Below, piece by piece: positions 1 to 10,773 of a DNA stretch of 64,000 nt. How positions within the stretch are numbered: the first letter of the stretch is position 1; each line of letters opens with the position of its first letter. The stretch lies in NCBI RefSeq assembly GCF_003144245.1, contig NW_020289975.1, positions 2,437,496-2,501,495 on the forward strand. Direction: 5' to 3'. The DNA comes from Jaminaea rosea. Lineage: Eukaryota; Basidiomycota; Exobasidiomycetes; Microstromatales. The notes under the pieces are model-generated. The model searched no databases. It had not been told where the DNA came from and saw nothing but the letters and a program-made list of their open reading frames with translations. The position numbers were made by a program, and so were the translations under genes.

Positions 1-76
1 AACAACAGCCGACGACGACGACGTATACCCGTACCGCATCACCGCCCTCCGCCCTTCCGCCCTCATCACCGCCAAC
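1..76 (+). promoter_or_regulatory. 5' leader of the PP2A gene (partial)
   Basis: Sequence directly upstream of the PP2A start. It is pyrimidine-rich, with repeated CCGCCCT/CCGCCCTT blocks, and leads into a good start context (GCCAACATGG). The window begins inside this leader, so the promoter itself is not visible. Confidence 0.5.
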
Positions 77-1316
77 ATGGTCGACATTCAGGAGCAAGAC
101 CAGTGGATCTCACACCTCAGCGACTGCAAGCAGCTTTCAGAGGCGGATATCAAGAGGCTGTGTGACAAGGTGCGCATGGCAGAGCAGAGTACGCGGCACC
201 TGCCTTCAAACACTGATCCTAAACTCCATCATTCCCCCTCTGCGCTAGGCCCGCGAGATCCTCCTCGAAGAATCCAATGTCCAGCCAGTACGATGCCCTG
301 TAACAGTCTGTGGTGACATCCACGGTCAATTCGTGAGCATCCTCCAGCCGCGCTTCTCCGCCCACATACCTCCATCTGCTCTCCGACTTACACCTCCCTC
401 AACCCAATTCTCCCCCTTCACACTTGCAGCATGACCTCTCGGAGCTGTTCCGCATCGGAGGCAACTCCCCCGACACGAATTATCTCTTCATGGGCGACTA
501 CGTAGACCGCGGCTACTACTCCGTCGAGACTGTAACCCTCCTCGTCGTCCTCAAGGTCCGCTATCGCGATCGCGTTACCATCTTGAGGGGAAATCACGAG
601 TCGAGGCAGATTACTCAAGTCTATGGCTTCTATGACGAGTGCCTAAGGAAGTACGGCAACGCGAATGTCTGGAAGTACTTTACCGACCTGTTCGACTATC
701 TGCCATTGACTGCCTTGATCGATGACCAGGTGAGTACGACGCAAGATTCCTACTCTGCCACCTCCTTGCTCACCAGGCTTTTCTCCTCTGGTGCGCTTCC
801 GCAGATCTTCTGCCTGCACGGCGGTCTCTCCCCCTCGATTGACACCCTCGACCACATCCGCTCCATCGACCGCATCCAAGAAGTGCCCCACGAGGGTCCC
901 ATGTGCGACCTCCTCTGGTCGGATCCCGACGACCGCTGTGGGTGGGGGATCAGCCCGCGAGGTGCAGGCTACACCTTTGGGCAGGACATCTCAGAGGCTT
1001 TCAACCACAACAACGGGCTCACGCTCGTGGCTAGAGCGCATCAGCTTGTCATGGACGGATTTAATTGGAGCCAGGAGAGGAATGTGAGTTGCGCGAGGGC
1101 GTGAGCTCACATGGCACGAAGACACTGATCCTTACTCCTCCCGTACCACAGGTCGTCACAATCTTCTCTGCGCCAAACTACTGCTATCGATGTGGGAACC
1201 AAGCCGCGATCATGGAGATCGATGAGAACCTCAAGTACACTTTCCTCCAGTTCGACCCAGCGCCGCGCGCCGGTGAGCCCTTGGTGTCCAGGAGGGTACC
1301 GGATTACTTCTTGTAG
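77..1316 (+). CDS. pph21: Serine/threonine protein phosphatase PP2A catalytic subunit
   Basis: Five exons: 77-169, 249-332, 430-729, 805-1083 and 1152-1316, with introns of 79, 97, 75 and 68 nt. They give 306 residues; animal PP2A-C has 309. The metal-binding signatures are GDIHG (residues 53-57), GDYVDRG (81-87) and RGNHESR (112-118). The C-terminus is VPDYFL, the tail that is carboxymethylated on the final Leu and contacted by regulatory B subunits in this family. Near-identity to animal PP2A-C through the core separates it from PP4, PP6 and PP1. The enzyme removes phosphate from Ser/Thr in the cytosol and nucleus as part of the A-B-C heterotrimer. The tail has Val where animals have Thr before PDYFL. 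The gene is convergent with the WD40 gene downstream. Confidence 0.95.
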
Positions 1317-1788
1317 ACGGACAAGAAGGGGAAAAGGAAAAAGCAGGACAGTGCGGAGGGTAGAGAGGCGGAGAGATCGGGGGTCGCGGTAGATGAGAGA
1401 CGGCAGGAACGATGGTTTAGGAGGAGAGACGAAGGAGCAACGCACTTGTCGACCTCCGAGGACGACGCGATCACAGAGCAACTATAGGACTACGTCACTT
1501 CAGTTGAGAGGCTCAGAAAGCGTGACATGTTGCCTTGTCCCCGCCGTACTGATGCCACTCCTGCGGTGAGGCGGTCATCAGGCGAGCCTCTGCCGCACGC
1601 GAGATCGCAGAGGTGCAGCATCGTACGGGTCACGTCCGGCTATATCAAGCTCAGGCTGAACGTCGCAAGCTTCGCAACGTTCTGTGCTCTAGATGAAAGA
1701 TGCTGAGATTGACGTGGCCGGCAAGCAGAGCGGCCACACGACGAGAACATGTACAGAAGATCCCTCCTCCAACGTCTAGTCTCTCCCC
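1317..1788. other. Convergent intergenic region, PP2A / WDR48
   Basis: A 472 bp stretch holding the 3' ends of two converging genes. I see no conserved reading frame, RNA gene or repeat in it. Confidence 0.5.
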
Positions 1789-4700
1789 CTACTCCTGCAC
1801 TTGCCACTTCCTCCGATACTCAATCCTGACATCACCTCCTTGACGCCAAAAGAAGCGCTGCACCTGCAGCAAGGTAATATCACCATCGAGCACAGTCCCA
1901 TTACAGCTGAGCTCGAGATCCTGTGGCCGAAGCGGCGAGGCATCACTGCCACCACTGGCGGCAGGCGTAGCAGGGGTCATGCCAGCAGCTGCTGCCAGAT
2001 TGGTAACAGAAGGCCGACGAGACCCGCCGACAATGCTTGCCGCGCTACTCGACCCGCCATTAGCCAGCGTGCTAGCAGCAGGGTCGCGCACCACGTATCC
2101 CAGCTTCTCGCAGACGTACAGGCTCGCCTTGCTTAGCCTCAGCATGCGCGTCGCGGTAAGCTTTGCCTCGCCTGATGGTAAGCATGGGACAGAATCGTCC
2201 GATGGGGCGAGGATGAAGCTCATCTTGCCCGCTCCAGGCGCTTTGCTCGCTGCGGTCCCTGCAGTCGCAGTCGCGGTGGAAGTGTCCTTCTCCTTTTTCT
2301 CTCCGAGAAGGAGGAACTCCAACAACCAACCTGGCAGCGCCAGCTCCAGTGCTCCCACGTCGTCGCGAGCGGAGGCAACAAGACCGCGATAGATCGTCTC
2401 CCATTGAGCCGCGTCTGCTGATGCGATTGAGATCGATATGCTCGTGTTGGGCGGGAGGGAAAGCGGTGGGAGGATGTCTGCTGAGCCGAGGTTGGTGGGG
2501 GCGGTATTGTCTGTTGTTGAGGTGCTGCTGCTGGTGGGGACTTGAGCAAGGATCTGACGCGCGAGTGCAACGGTGGGGAGGTCTTTGCGCGACGCAGCCG
2601 CGGTAGTCGCATTGGCCGCTGAAGTAGACGGTGTCGCTGTGCCAGAAGCGGTTTGCCCTGCTGCGGCCCCCCTCTCTTTCGTCGGCGTAGCGGTTCCACC
2701 GCCGCTTCCTCCATTCTTGTCCTTGCCAACGCGCAGCTTAGCCCCAAGGCGACCCATAAGACCCTTGCCACCGGTTGTACCATCTGCACCAGGCGTATCG
2801 ACGGAAGCGCTACCCAGCGCAGGGGATGACGGCAGAGAAGGCATGCCCGCACTTCCACCTGCGCCGGGCCGTTGCGGTGCAGAGTCGAGGGAAAAGTAAT
2901 CTGCAGGCACAGCGGAGCTTGCTGGTCCGGCTGACGAGGTCGACGTAGCTGCGGGTACGACACTCTCGGTCAAGCTGGCCATTGCAGGGTAGGTGTTGGC
3001 GAGACTGGGGCTGAGAGGTGATGCGCCCGCGGGGCCCACTGCTGGCGTCTGTGGCGCCAAAGCCAGGCCGATGGTGTTGCCTGGCGTGTGCATGCCTCCA
3101 ATCATGCTTCCGTCGTGAGGGAGGTTCTGCATTTGTAAGTGAGGTCGTTGATGCGTCCGAGCCGTGGAGGAGCTAGAGGTTGGCAACAGTGGCGCCTGCT
3201 CTTCTTGAGCTAACCTTCGCACCACTTCCTCCCGCCTCTCTAGCGCCAGCTCCCCCTTGCCCAGGACTCCTCCTTGCCCTCCTCTTAGGAGCTTCTCTCC
3301 CTCCACAAAGCCGCCGAAGAGGCCCCTCAACACCCACTGACCCAAATTTGCTCGTTGGTCATCCCTTGAGTAGCTCTCTCTGCCCACCCAGTCACTACAC
3401 TCATCCAAATAGAGCTCAGCATCGAAGCACGACCCCACATCGAGGTGCACAGCAAGGCTTCCCGCCCTCGTATCAACGGAGCACCACGCCTGATTGGCGC
3501 CGAAGCCTTCGATGTGGGACTTAACTTTCTCGAGTACATCCCCGGGCGTGTCCTGGTGAGTGAGGAGCGGCGTCAGGTCGGAGCCGCGGTAGTAGCCTAG
3601 GCAGGTACAGCGGACCAGATCCCAGAGGGCTATCTCTGTGCTATCATCGTCGCTGTCGCTCTCCTCTTCGTCGATGGCCTTGTCGCTGGCAGCGTCGTCT
3701 TGGCGGTGATGGTGGTTGTGATGCGCCCTCCCTGGCGAATAAGTCAAGACATGCCGGCGATCATTGAGCATGCTACTTCTCGTCAATCCCCTCGTGCCCC
3801 TAATCACATCCACGGGTTTGGAGCGGAGCGGAGTAGCTTTTACGGCGACCTCTCGCTCCTCGAAGGCTCGACGAGCAATAGCTGCCTCGTCTGCGTCGCT
3901 CTCGCTTTCAGCATCCACGCCATCGTCCATTTGCTTGACTCCACCCGCACCGCTCAGACCTGAGTCGTGGCGATCGACGCTCATACGCGAAGAGGCGAAG
4001 CGCAACGAGGTAGAGAAGGAGCGACGACCAGCCACCGGGGCTGCTCCCGCTGATGGGGCTAGAGCCGCTTGCGCAGCCAGGGCACGCATCTGCGCCAGGC
4101 GGGCGAGCGTCAAACTTCCAACAGCTGCGACTGCTCCACCGTCAAGCGCGAGCGAGTTGCGACCCATCGAGAAGCTAGAAGCACGATGTTGCCCCGCATG
4201 GTGACCATGTCCCAATGTGCTGCCGAGCCCGCCCGTGGTGCCCATCCCAGTTGTCCCCAGGCCAGTGCCCATGCCATAAGGATCGTCGCCTGTGCTGAGC
4301 GAGACGAGCGAGTCGAAGGGGATGCCAAAGAGGGTGGCTTCGGGCTTGACGCCGGGCACAAGGGAAGGGGCACTGCTTGTGTGCGTGGTCACAGCGGTAT
4401 TTTTGACTTGAGGCGACGAGGAGCGCGCTGCGCCGCTGCCGGCTTCTTTGTCATCTTCTCGAGCCAAGGAGAAGGAGACGTGTGAGTGATGCCCAGTCAA
4501 TGGGGGCGAAGGGATTGACGAAGAAGATTGCGTCTGGCCCTGCGTAGGAATAGCGAGACTGCTCCCCGACTTGAGCGCCGAGGGCAAGGGTGGCTTATTC
4601 GCAGGTGGAACAGGCGAAGATCGCTCCATCTCGCTGGGCGTTGGACTGTCCGCGATGCCAATTGCATCTTCACCGCCAAAAGACGTCCAGCTGCCCTTCA

Positions 4701-6409
4701 CTGCAGGCGGAGCATACTGAGCCGGCGTCGCAGTGGTGCCGTAGTCAGGCTCTGATCCCCGTCTGAATAAGCTGGGCTCCCTGGTCTGGTAGTCATCCCC
4801 GCGAATAGGATAGAGAGCTTGCCTACTTCTTCTTGTCGGCACATCCTTCCAGCACTGCACGTCAGCTCCAGTCCCCGCAGTAAAGACGAAGCCATCATCC
4901 ACGGCCACAAGTCCATCAACGGGGCCGCCTGTTTGTGCGAGGACAATGCACTCCCCCTCATCCATCTCCTCGCAATCCTGCGTGTCCACTTTGCATACGA
5001 CACCATCCCTATCCGCCGAGTAGAAGACCGAGAGGTCGGGACAGTTGGAGTAGAGGGAAGTCACGCTCGTCGAGTGGTGAGAGAAGGAGTGAACAAGACG
5101 CTGCTCGCCTACATCCCAGACTTTGACTGTTCCGTCGCTGCTGCTCGAGAGGAGATGACGGCCAGAGGAGGAAAGGAGAAGAGAGCGGATCATGTCCGTG
5201 TGGCCTAGCAGGTGGCCTACGGGGCTGGACGAAGGCCCAGTGTCTGCTCGTGGATCGTACAGGCGGATGCCATGCTCCGATGTGCCTACGGCGATGATCG
5301 CCCCATGAGCGTCAGTGTCCACACAATAGACGCTCGCGAGGTCGTGGAGGTCCAATATGGGATCTCGCCGCATCTCGTTGAGGTCCCAGAGCTTGACGTG
5401 CTGATCCAGCCCTCCCGAGACGAGCCAGGGAGGAGTCGCGAAAGTAGGGCATGCAAGCGTCTTGACGTAGTCGCTGTGCGAGCCCAGAACTGAGGGGCTG
5501 AGACAGGTGGCAGAGTCGTGCGGGTTCCAGAGTCGGACGAAGCGGTCCGAGGAGGCGGTGACGACTGCATGTGGGGAGTGGAAGGGAGTGAGCGTGGATT
5601 GACTGGCTTGCAGCAAGTCGCCTCGACCTACCAGTCTGATTCGAATTGCAAAGCAGCATATCGTTGATCCAATCGGTATGCGCCTGTACACAGCTCCTGA
5701 ATTGAGCCCGAGGGGCAGAGCCGTTGTGCTTTGCCCACTCCTCATCAACCTGCCACTTGTCCTTGAAGGGCAAGGACTGCCAGTGGTCGGGTGTTGAGGT
5801 CCGGGCCGCCTCTTCTTCATCGTCCACAGCGCTATTGTCTTCGTCGCTCTCTCTCTGAGCATCACTGGCCCCTGCGCGCTCACTAAAGATCCACTCATCC
5901 TCATCATCTTCGGCCATTGAAGTGAAGTTGCCCCTTCTGGCAACGCTCGTTGTCTGCCGTCTGCGCTTCTCCATCTTCATCCCCAGCTGCCATGAAGCGA
6001 CCAGCCCGTCTCTGCCTGCAGTGTAGAGCAGTCCAGAGGGAGTGGGATCGTTGTTGCCGCCATCAAGAATGGAAGTGCTTGGATCGATTGCGAGGCAGGT
6101 GACGGGGAGTGCATGGCGGGGATGACGGGGCTGCGTCGATGAAGATGGATCTCTTTGTGGCGGCTGCGAGGGATGAAGTTGGATGATGGGTGCCGATCCA
6201 CCCTTGATCGCTCTAGATGGATGACGTCCTGCGCCAGGCAGAGGCGGTAACTGTAGACGAGGCGGCGGTGTGGAAGAGGATGAGGCCGGGGGAAGCACGT
6301 AGGTGACACGCTTCGGCTGCAGATTTGCTGCTGCTAGCGCCGACGACGAGTTGTTAGATACCGACGATGTTGACGCCGTCATGCCGCTCTCGGGTGGTGC
6401 GACGACCAT
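1789..6409 (-). CDS. WDR48: WDR48/UAF1-like WD40 protein, deubiquitinase cofactor
   Basis: Two exons: 6409-5632 and 5564-1789, with one 67-nt intron. They give 1517 residues. About seven WD repeats lie between residues 110 and 500, for example ASSDRFVRLWN, SGGLDQHVKLWDL and SSSDGTVKVWDVG. The intron falls inside the second repeat and splicing restores it exactly. A block near residue 900 (ALWDLVRCTCLGYY) starts the WDR48-specific C-terminal part, and the last residues (VQRFFWRQGGDVRIEYRRKW) look like the end of a ubiquitin-like fold. Homologues (human WDR48, S. pombe Bun107) bind and activate USP1/USP12/USP46-type deubiquitinases. At 1517 residues it is more than twice the human length; the excess is Ser/Pro/Thr/Gly-rich linker. 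The start chosen (MVVAPP) gives a low-complexity N-terminus; the frame is also open further upstream. Confidence 0.85.
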
Positions 6410-6671
6410 GGTATGGTGATATTGGGAGGCAAACAAAGACAGATGATTTCGTTGCACCTCGTTGCTCGCATGCAGGAACGTCGACGAGATTGCCTCGCCC
6501 GACGCCAGACCAGCCGCCGATGGAGTGCGACGGCGACTGAGCAACGTCCGTGCGCCGGCAGTCTCGGAAAAGGGCCCCCACCAAGCTTCACAACGCTCAA
6601 GATTCTTCGCATCGCAACGTCGCGCAAATGTATCAACAATCACCGATGAAGACGAGCCTTGATTCGTGTCG

Positions 6672-7784
6672 TCATGCCTTCGTACCTGTCGCAGCTGATG
6701 CCGCCTGCTTTGCTTCCCTCTGCTGCGATGCCCATTGACGGGCACGAGCGATGCGATCTCGTGCCTTCTGTTCGGCTTCCTCGACACTTGCCGGCTCTGG
6801 TTTTGACTCCACAAAGTCTACTGGGCCAGCTGGTCGATACTCCCCTAAAGCTGATGCTGCGGTCGCCTGTTCTGCTTTGCGCTCGACATCTTCTCCTGCT
6901 TCTACCTCAACCTTCTCCACTCCAACCTCGCACGCCACATTGTCCTCGCTCCCATCATCAGAATCGTACCCACTCAGCAGCCCAGTCATTGCCTCCTTGT
7001 CCTTGCCCTCTCTCTTGACCTCCGCATCAGGATCGACATCTTCCCAACTCAACTTCTCTCCCGCCTTCAAGCGCTCCCAGATCTCATTAGCCCTCCCACC
7101 ACCTTCTTTCCGCAGGAAAGCAAAGCGCTCATCACGACCATGATGCGTGAGAATGCGCAACTCGAGCTGCTTGGGCTTGGCTGAAGAGCCGACTGCGGTA
7201 GCCGTTCGCAGCATGAGGTCAAAGGTGGATTTGGTCAACGGGACAGGTTCGCCCCAGGGGAAGGCGGTACTGCTCGCTCCGGAGGCGGACGGGTCGGCCG
7301 CTTCGATTGCTTGCATTCTTGCCAGCCGTCGCTCCTCAAGCTCTCGCTTTCGCTGTTGATTCTGCCTCTCAATGCGTCCTGCTCGTCGTACGGAAATGTA
7401 GGCTGCTCGCTCCTCCGCGTCTGAGAAGTCCGAGGCGCCCTCTTCGTCAGAGGGGTGAGGTGATAGCTTGTCCTGATCATCGACCTGGCTTCTATCCGCA
7501 TACAGTCTGCCTCCTTCCCATCCCTTCTCCCACAGAGCCTGATTCAGCCCCAAGGGATCAGCAGCTCGAGCTGCAGCAGCATTCTCGAAGGCGTCACTGG
7601 GCGGCAGCAAGTTGTCGGCGACCTTAGAGATCATGTCCTCTTCCGCTGCTCTCACTCGCCGTTGCTTCGACGAGGATGGTCCAGCCGCAGCGTATCTACA
7701 CCCATCGTCGTAACGCGGCCGCTTGAAGCTTTCGCGCTCCTCTACCATCCTGCGAGAATGATGCGACGACGATGAGTCCGGCAT
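6672..7784 (-). CDS. Uncharacterised nuclear-type protein with SURP-like segment
   Basis: A single exon of 370 residues. The N-terminus is basic and Ser-rich (KRPRYDDG, SKQRRVRAAEED). It is followed by a charged helical region (RIERQNQQRKRELEERRLARMQ) and then a compact block around residues 190-250. That block contains LRILTHHGRDERFAFLR and WERLKAGEKLSW, which resembles a SURP module of splicing factors by its hydrophobic pattern. The C-terminus is acidic, then helical and Arg/Ala-rich. I place it as a possible pre-mRNA processing protein from this resemblance only. The start at 7784 avoids a non-conserved upstream extension (open to 7994) that would run into the leader of the divergent AlkB-like gene. 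Confidence 0.6.
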   Translation of the reverse strand: MPDSSSSHHSRRMVEERESFKRPRYDDGCRYAAAGPSSSKQRRVRAAEEDMISKVADNLLPPSDAFENAAAARAADPLGLNQALWEKGWEGGRLYADRSQVDDQDKLSPHPSDEEGASDFSDAEERAAYISVRRAGRIERQNQQRKRELEERRLARMQAIEAADPSASGASSTAFPWGEPVPLTKSTFDLMLRTATAVGSSAKPKQLELRILTHHGRDERFAFLRKEGGGRANEIWERLKAGEKLSWEDVDPDAEVKREGKDKEAMTGLLSGYDSDDGSEDNVACEVGVEKVEVEAGEDVERKAEQATAASALGEYRPAGPVDFVESKPEPASVEEAEQKARDRIARARQWASQQREAKQAASAATGTKA

Positions 7785-7997
7785 GCCTGCCTCTGGTTTG
7801 CTGGCGCCGGCTCTTTGCGTGAAGTACGAAAGGAAGACAAAGAGACAGGCAATGGACAGCCGAGTCCAACACTCGAGATTGAATTTCACTTCAAGCCTCC
7901 ACCCACGCACCCACCCGCACCCCCAGTCCGCCCTCAACATCGCAACCAATCGCTCACATGCCGCACCTCTTCTCCCTAGATCCGCAACTTCCAATCA

Positions 7998-10586
7998 ATG
8001 CCAATATCGGCAAAATCACGAAGGCCAGGGCCTCCTCGACCTCCTCCCGTATGGGCCGAAACGCGTCAAGAGCTTGCTGAAACCCTCCCTTACTACCGTG
8101 CCTACCAACAAGGGTCGTACGTCGTCGGTCCTCATCATGTTGCGCCTGACCTGGTTGCGAGGGCAAAGGCTAAGCAGGTCAAGGTGGAGAAGGATGTCAC
8201 GCCGTATGCCTATCTTTTGGGCGGGTTTGGGTCGCCAAGGGATCAATGGGCTGACGGGGGAAGAGTGGTCATTTCCCATGGAGGAGGGCACGCAATGTCT
8301 GTTGACCCCAAGGCGGCCAAGAAGGAGGAGGGCCAAACAGCGCAGAGCGCCAATGTCGACGACCTTCTCGCCTCTCCCTCCACGAGTAGCGCACCAGCCA
8401 AGTTGAGCCTCGCTTCCTCGCAATCACGTCACGACCCCCGCATCGCCGCCCTCCTCTCCTCTCAGCGGCACGGGATACCCATCATCCTTATCATGGGGGA
8501 GAACTATCCGCTCGCCGATTTTGAACTCAACTGCGGATTTGCGGTGCTGGGCTGGTATTTGGTAACGCATTGCTGGGCCGAAGGAGAAGCGGAGGGAATG
8601 GTCAGATGGAAGATGAGATTTGAGTGGATGGAGGAGCAGGGCGTGCCTTGGTGGGAGATCGGGGAGGGTGAGGTTGAGATAATTTGGAATCCAAGAGTGA
8701 GGAAGGAGATGTGCGAGCAGCAGAGTCAAGCCGCAAAGGCTCAGATAACGTTCGTTCCAGAGGCAGAGACCTCAAGGAGGTCCAGGAAGCGGGGCAAAAT
8801 TGCCAAGGACTTGCAGAAGAGGCTGCGAAGGCGAAGACCGTGCGTACAGCGTCGCCGGGAGCTATCGAGCAAAGTGGCGTAGCTGACGACGCTGCCACAT
8901 ACAGGGGCGAAGTCATCAAGGTCAAGGATGGCTCTCTACAGCGCGTATCGACGGACGTGGCAAGTGGCAGCAGCGTCTTAACGAAGCGGTGTCCTCACTG
9001 CCAAGAATTGTCTCCACAAGTATACAAGGTCGGCTGGTCATGCTTGGTCCCAGAGTGCCCCGTAGGCTTCTGGCAATTTAACGCAGGAGCTGAAGAGGGT
9101 CAGGATGCCTTTGATGTCGTACCAGACTTTTTGCGCTCGACGGCTGCCGCCTCGAGCTCAACGAGCACGCTGCCTTTCCCGCTGGAGCCGGCGGATGATG
9201 AAGCGGAAGGTAAAGCAGGTGACGCCAGCATCTCCGGGGGCCTTAAAGGTTAGCTGCAGCGTTGATCATGATCAAGACAGTCCAGCTAAAGTCCCCTCTA
9301 ATCTCACACTCTCAGGCATCTTCTGCAAAGTCTGCCACCGTCTCTCTTGTCGAGAATATCTCGCCTCTCACCAATGCGCCCATTGTGGGATGACAAAACA
9401 GCTGCCCAGGCAAGAGCACGAAGCCCCAAACGTTACTCAGCTGGCACCACCACCGCGCCCCCTAACAGAGGAAGCCCTACTTCACGACGCAATGATCAAT
9501 TCCAAATTCGACATCAGGGTGACACGAAGGATCTTTGACAGTGGTGTCCCTCCAGCCATCGATGAGGAGGTCGACAGTATAATAGGGCAGGTAGAGAACT
9601 TGACACGGTTCGAAGTCATCACGTACGAGTTCCCGCACGTATTCCTCGATAGCAAGGTGCACCTGGTACAGCCCTGCATGGACGAGTTTGGGGCTCACGA
9701 CGCTGCGGGTGGAAGCAGGGACGCCGCGTCAGACCACATCCTGAAACTCCTGCTGCACTCATCATTGATCGCTACTTCCCCAACATCTGGCGCATCGGAT
9801 GCGCTCTCTCTACCACCTCTACCCCTCCGTCGCCACGAACTTACAATGCATCGCTCCACGGCCGGATCCAGCGGACGCAAGGCACGTCTTCTCACTCAGA
9901 TGTACACCGCGAATGTGGGAGCAGCCTACAAGCACTCGACGAAGACGGAGACCATGCCCTGGGAACAGGCGCCTCCCGGAGTGCTGGAGGCGAAGAAGCT
10001 GCTCGAGGAGAGGACGAGCTGGTGTACTGGGGCAAAGAGAACCAAGGAAAGATTCAATGAGATCTACCCTTGCTATTATGCGGAGGGGATGCGCATGAAC
10101 TATCATGATGACGGTGAGCCGGGCTTGGGGCCGCTCGTGTCGTCCCTCTCCCTTGGACCGACGTCGGCTGTTATGAACTTCAGGCTGAAGAGGAAATTCT
10201 TGGAGCCTGTCGCGTCGCCAGTCTCATCGTCCTCGGAGACAGTGAAAGGTCAGCAGAGCAAGTCTGCGGCGACCCCTACCATCCGACGCCTCTACCAAGA
10301 TCTGCAACGACGAGCTCTCTCGCAGTGGACGGAGTCTTCCTCTATCTCTAAGACGGACCGCGTAGCCCTGTCCTTGCCGCTGCGGCATGGCTCTGTAGTC
10401 GTACAGGAGGGCAGGGCCCTGCAGGAGTACTTTGAGCATGCGGTGCTCCCTGATTGGGAGCGAAAGGGTACGGACGCCGCAAAACAAGAAGGAGCAGGAG
10501 CAGGAGGGAGGTTCGGGGTGACGGCGAGAAGTATTGGGACAGGAGGTCGAAGCAAGGAGGAGCAGCTGTGCGTCAAGGACGAGTAA
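7998..10586 (+). CDS. AlkB-like 2-oxoglutarate/Fe(II) oxygenase with zinc-binding clusters
   Basis: Three exons: 7998-8839, 8905-9248 and 9316-10586, with introns of 65 and 67 nt. They give 818 residues. The oxygenase fold is at the C-terminal end. The HxD metal pair is NYHDDGE (about residue 656), the distal His is in SLPLRHGSVVV (about 751), and the 2OG-binding arginines are in RFGVTAR (about 794), matching the AlkB signature. In front lie two cysteine clusters: CPHC...C...C near residue 309 and CKVCHRLSC...CAHCG near 398. They fall on exons 2 and 3 and suggest two zinc-binding elements. AlkB enzymes oxidatively demethylate nucleic acids or proteins; the substrate here cannot be inferred. 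The N-terminal 280 residues match nothing I recognise apart from a basic stretch (RRSRKRGK) that could be a nuclear signal. Confidence 0.8.
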
Positions 10587-10773
10587 TGGAGTCGCTCGAC
10601 GTCTGCGGTTTAGTGGCACGAACAGTTAGGCGCAGAGCAATGATTGTGATACCCACAATGAAGGGCAAGAGAGAAACCAAGCAATGTACAACAAGCGAGC
10701 CGCGACGTCGACATCAACAATTCACCGAGCCATCTCCACGATCTGCTCGTCTGTCCTTCGTTCCGTCCCTGGC

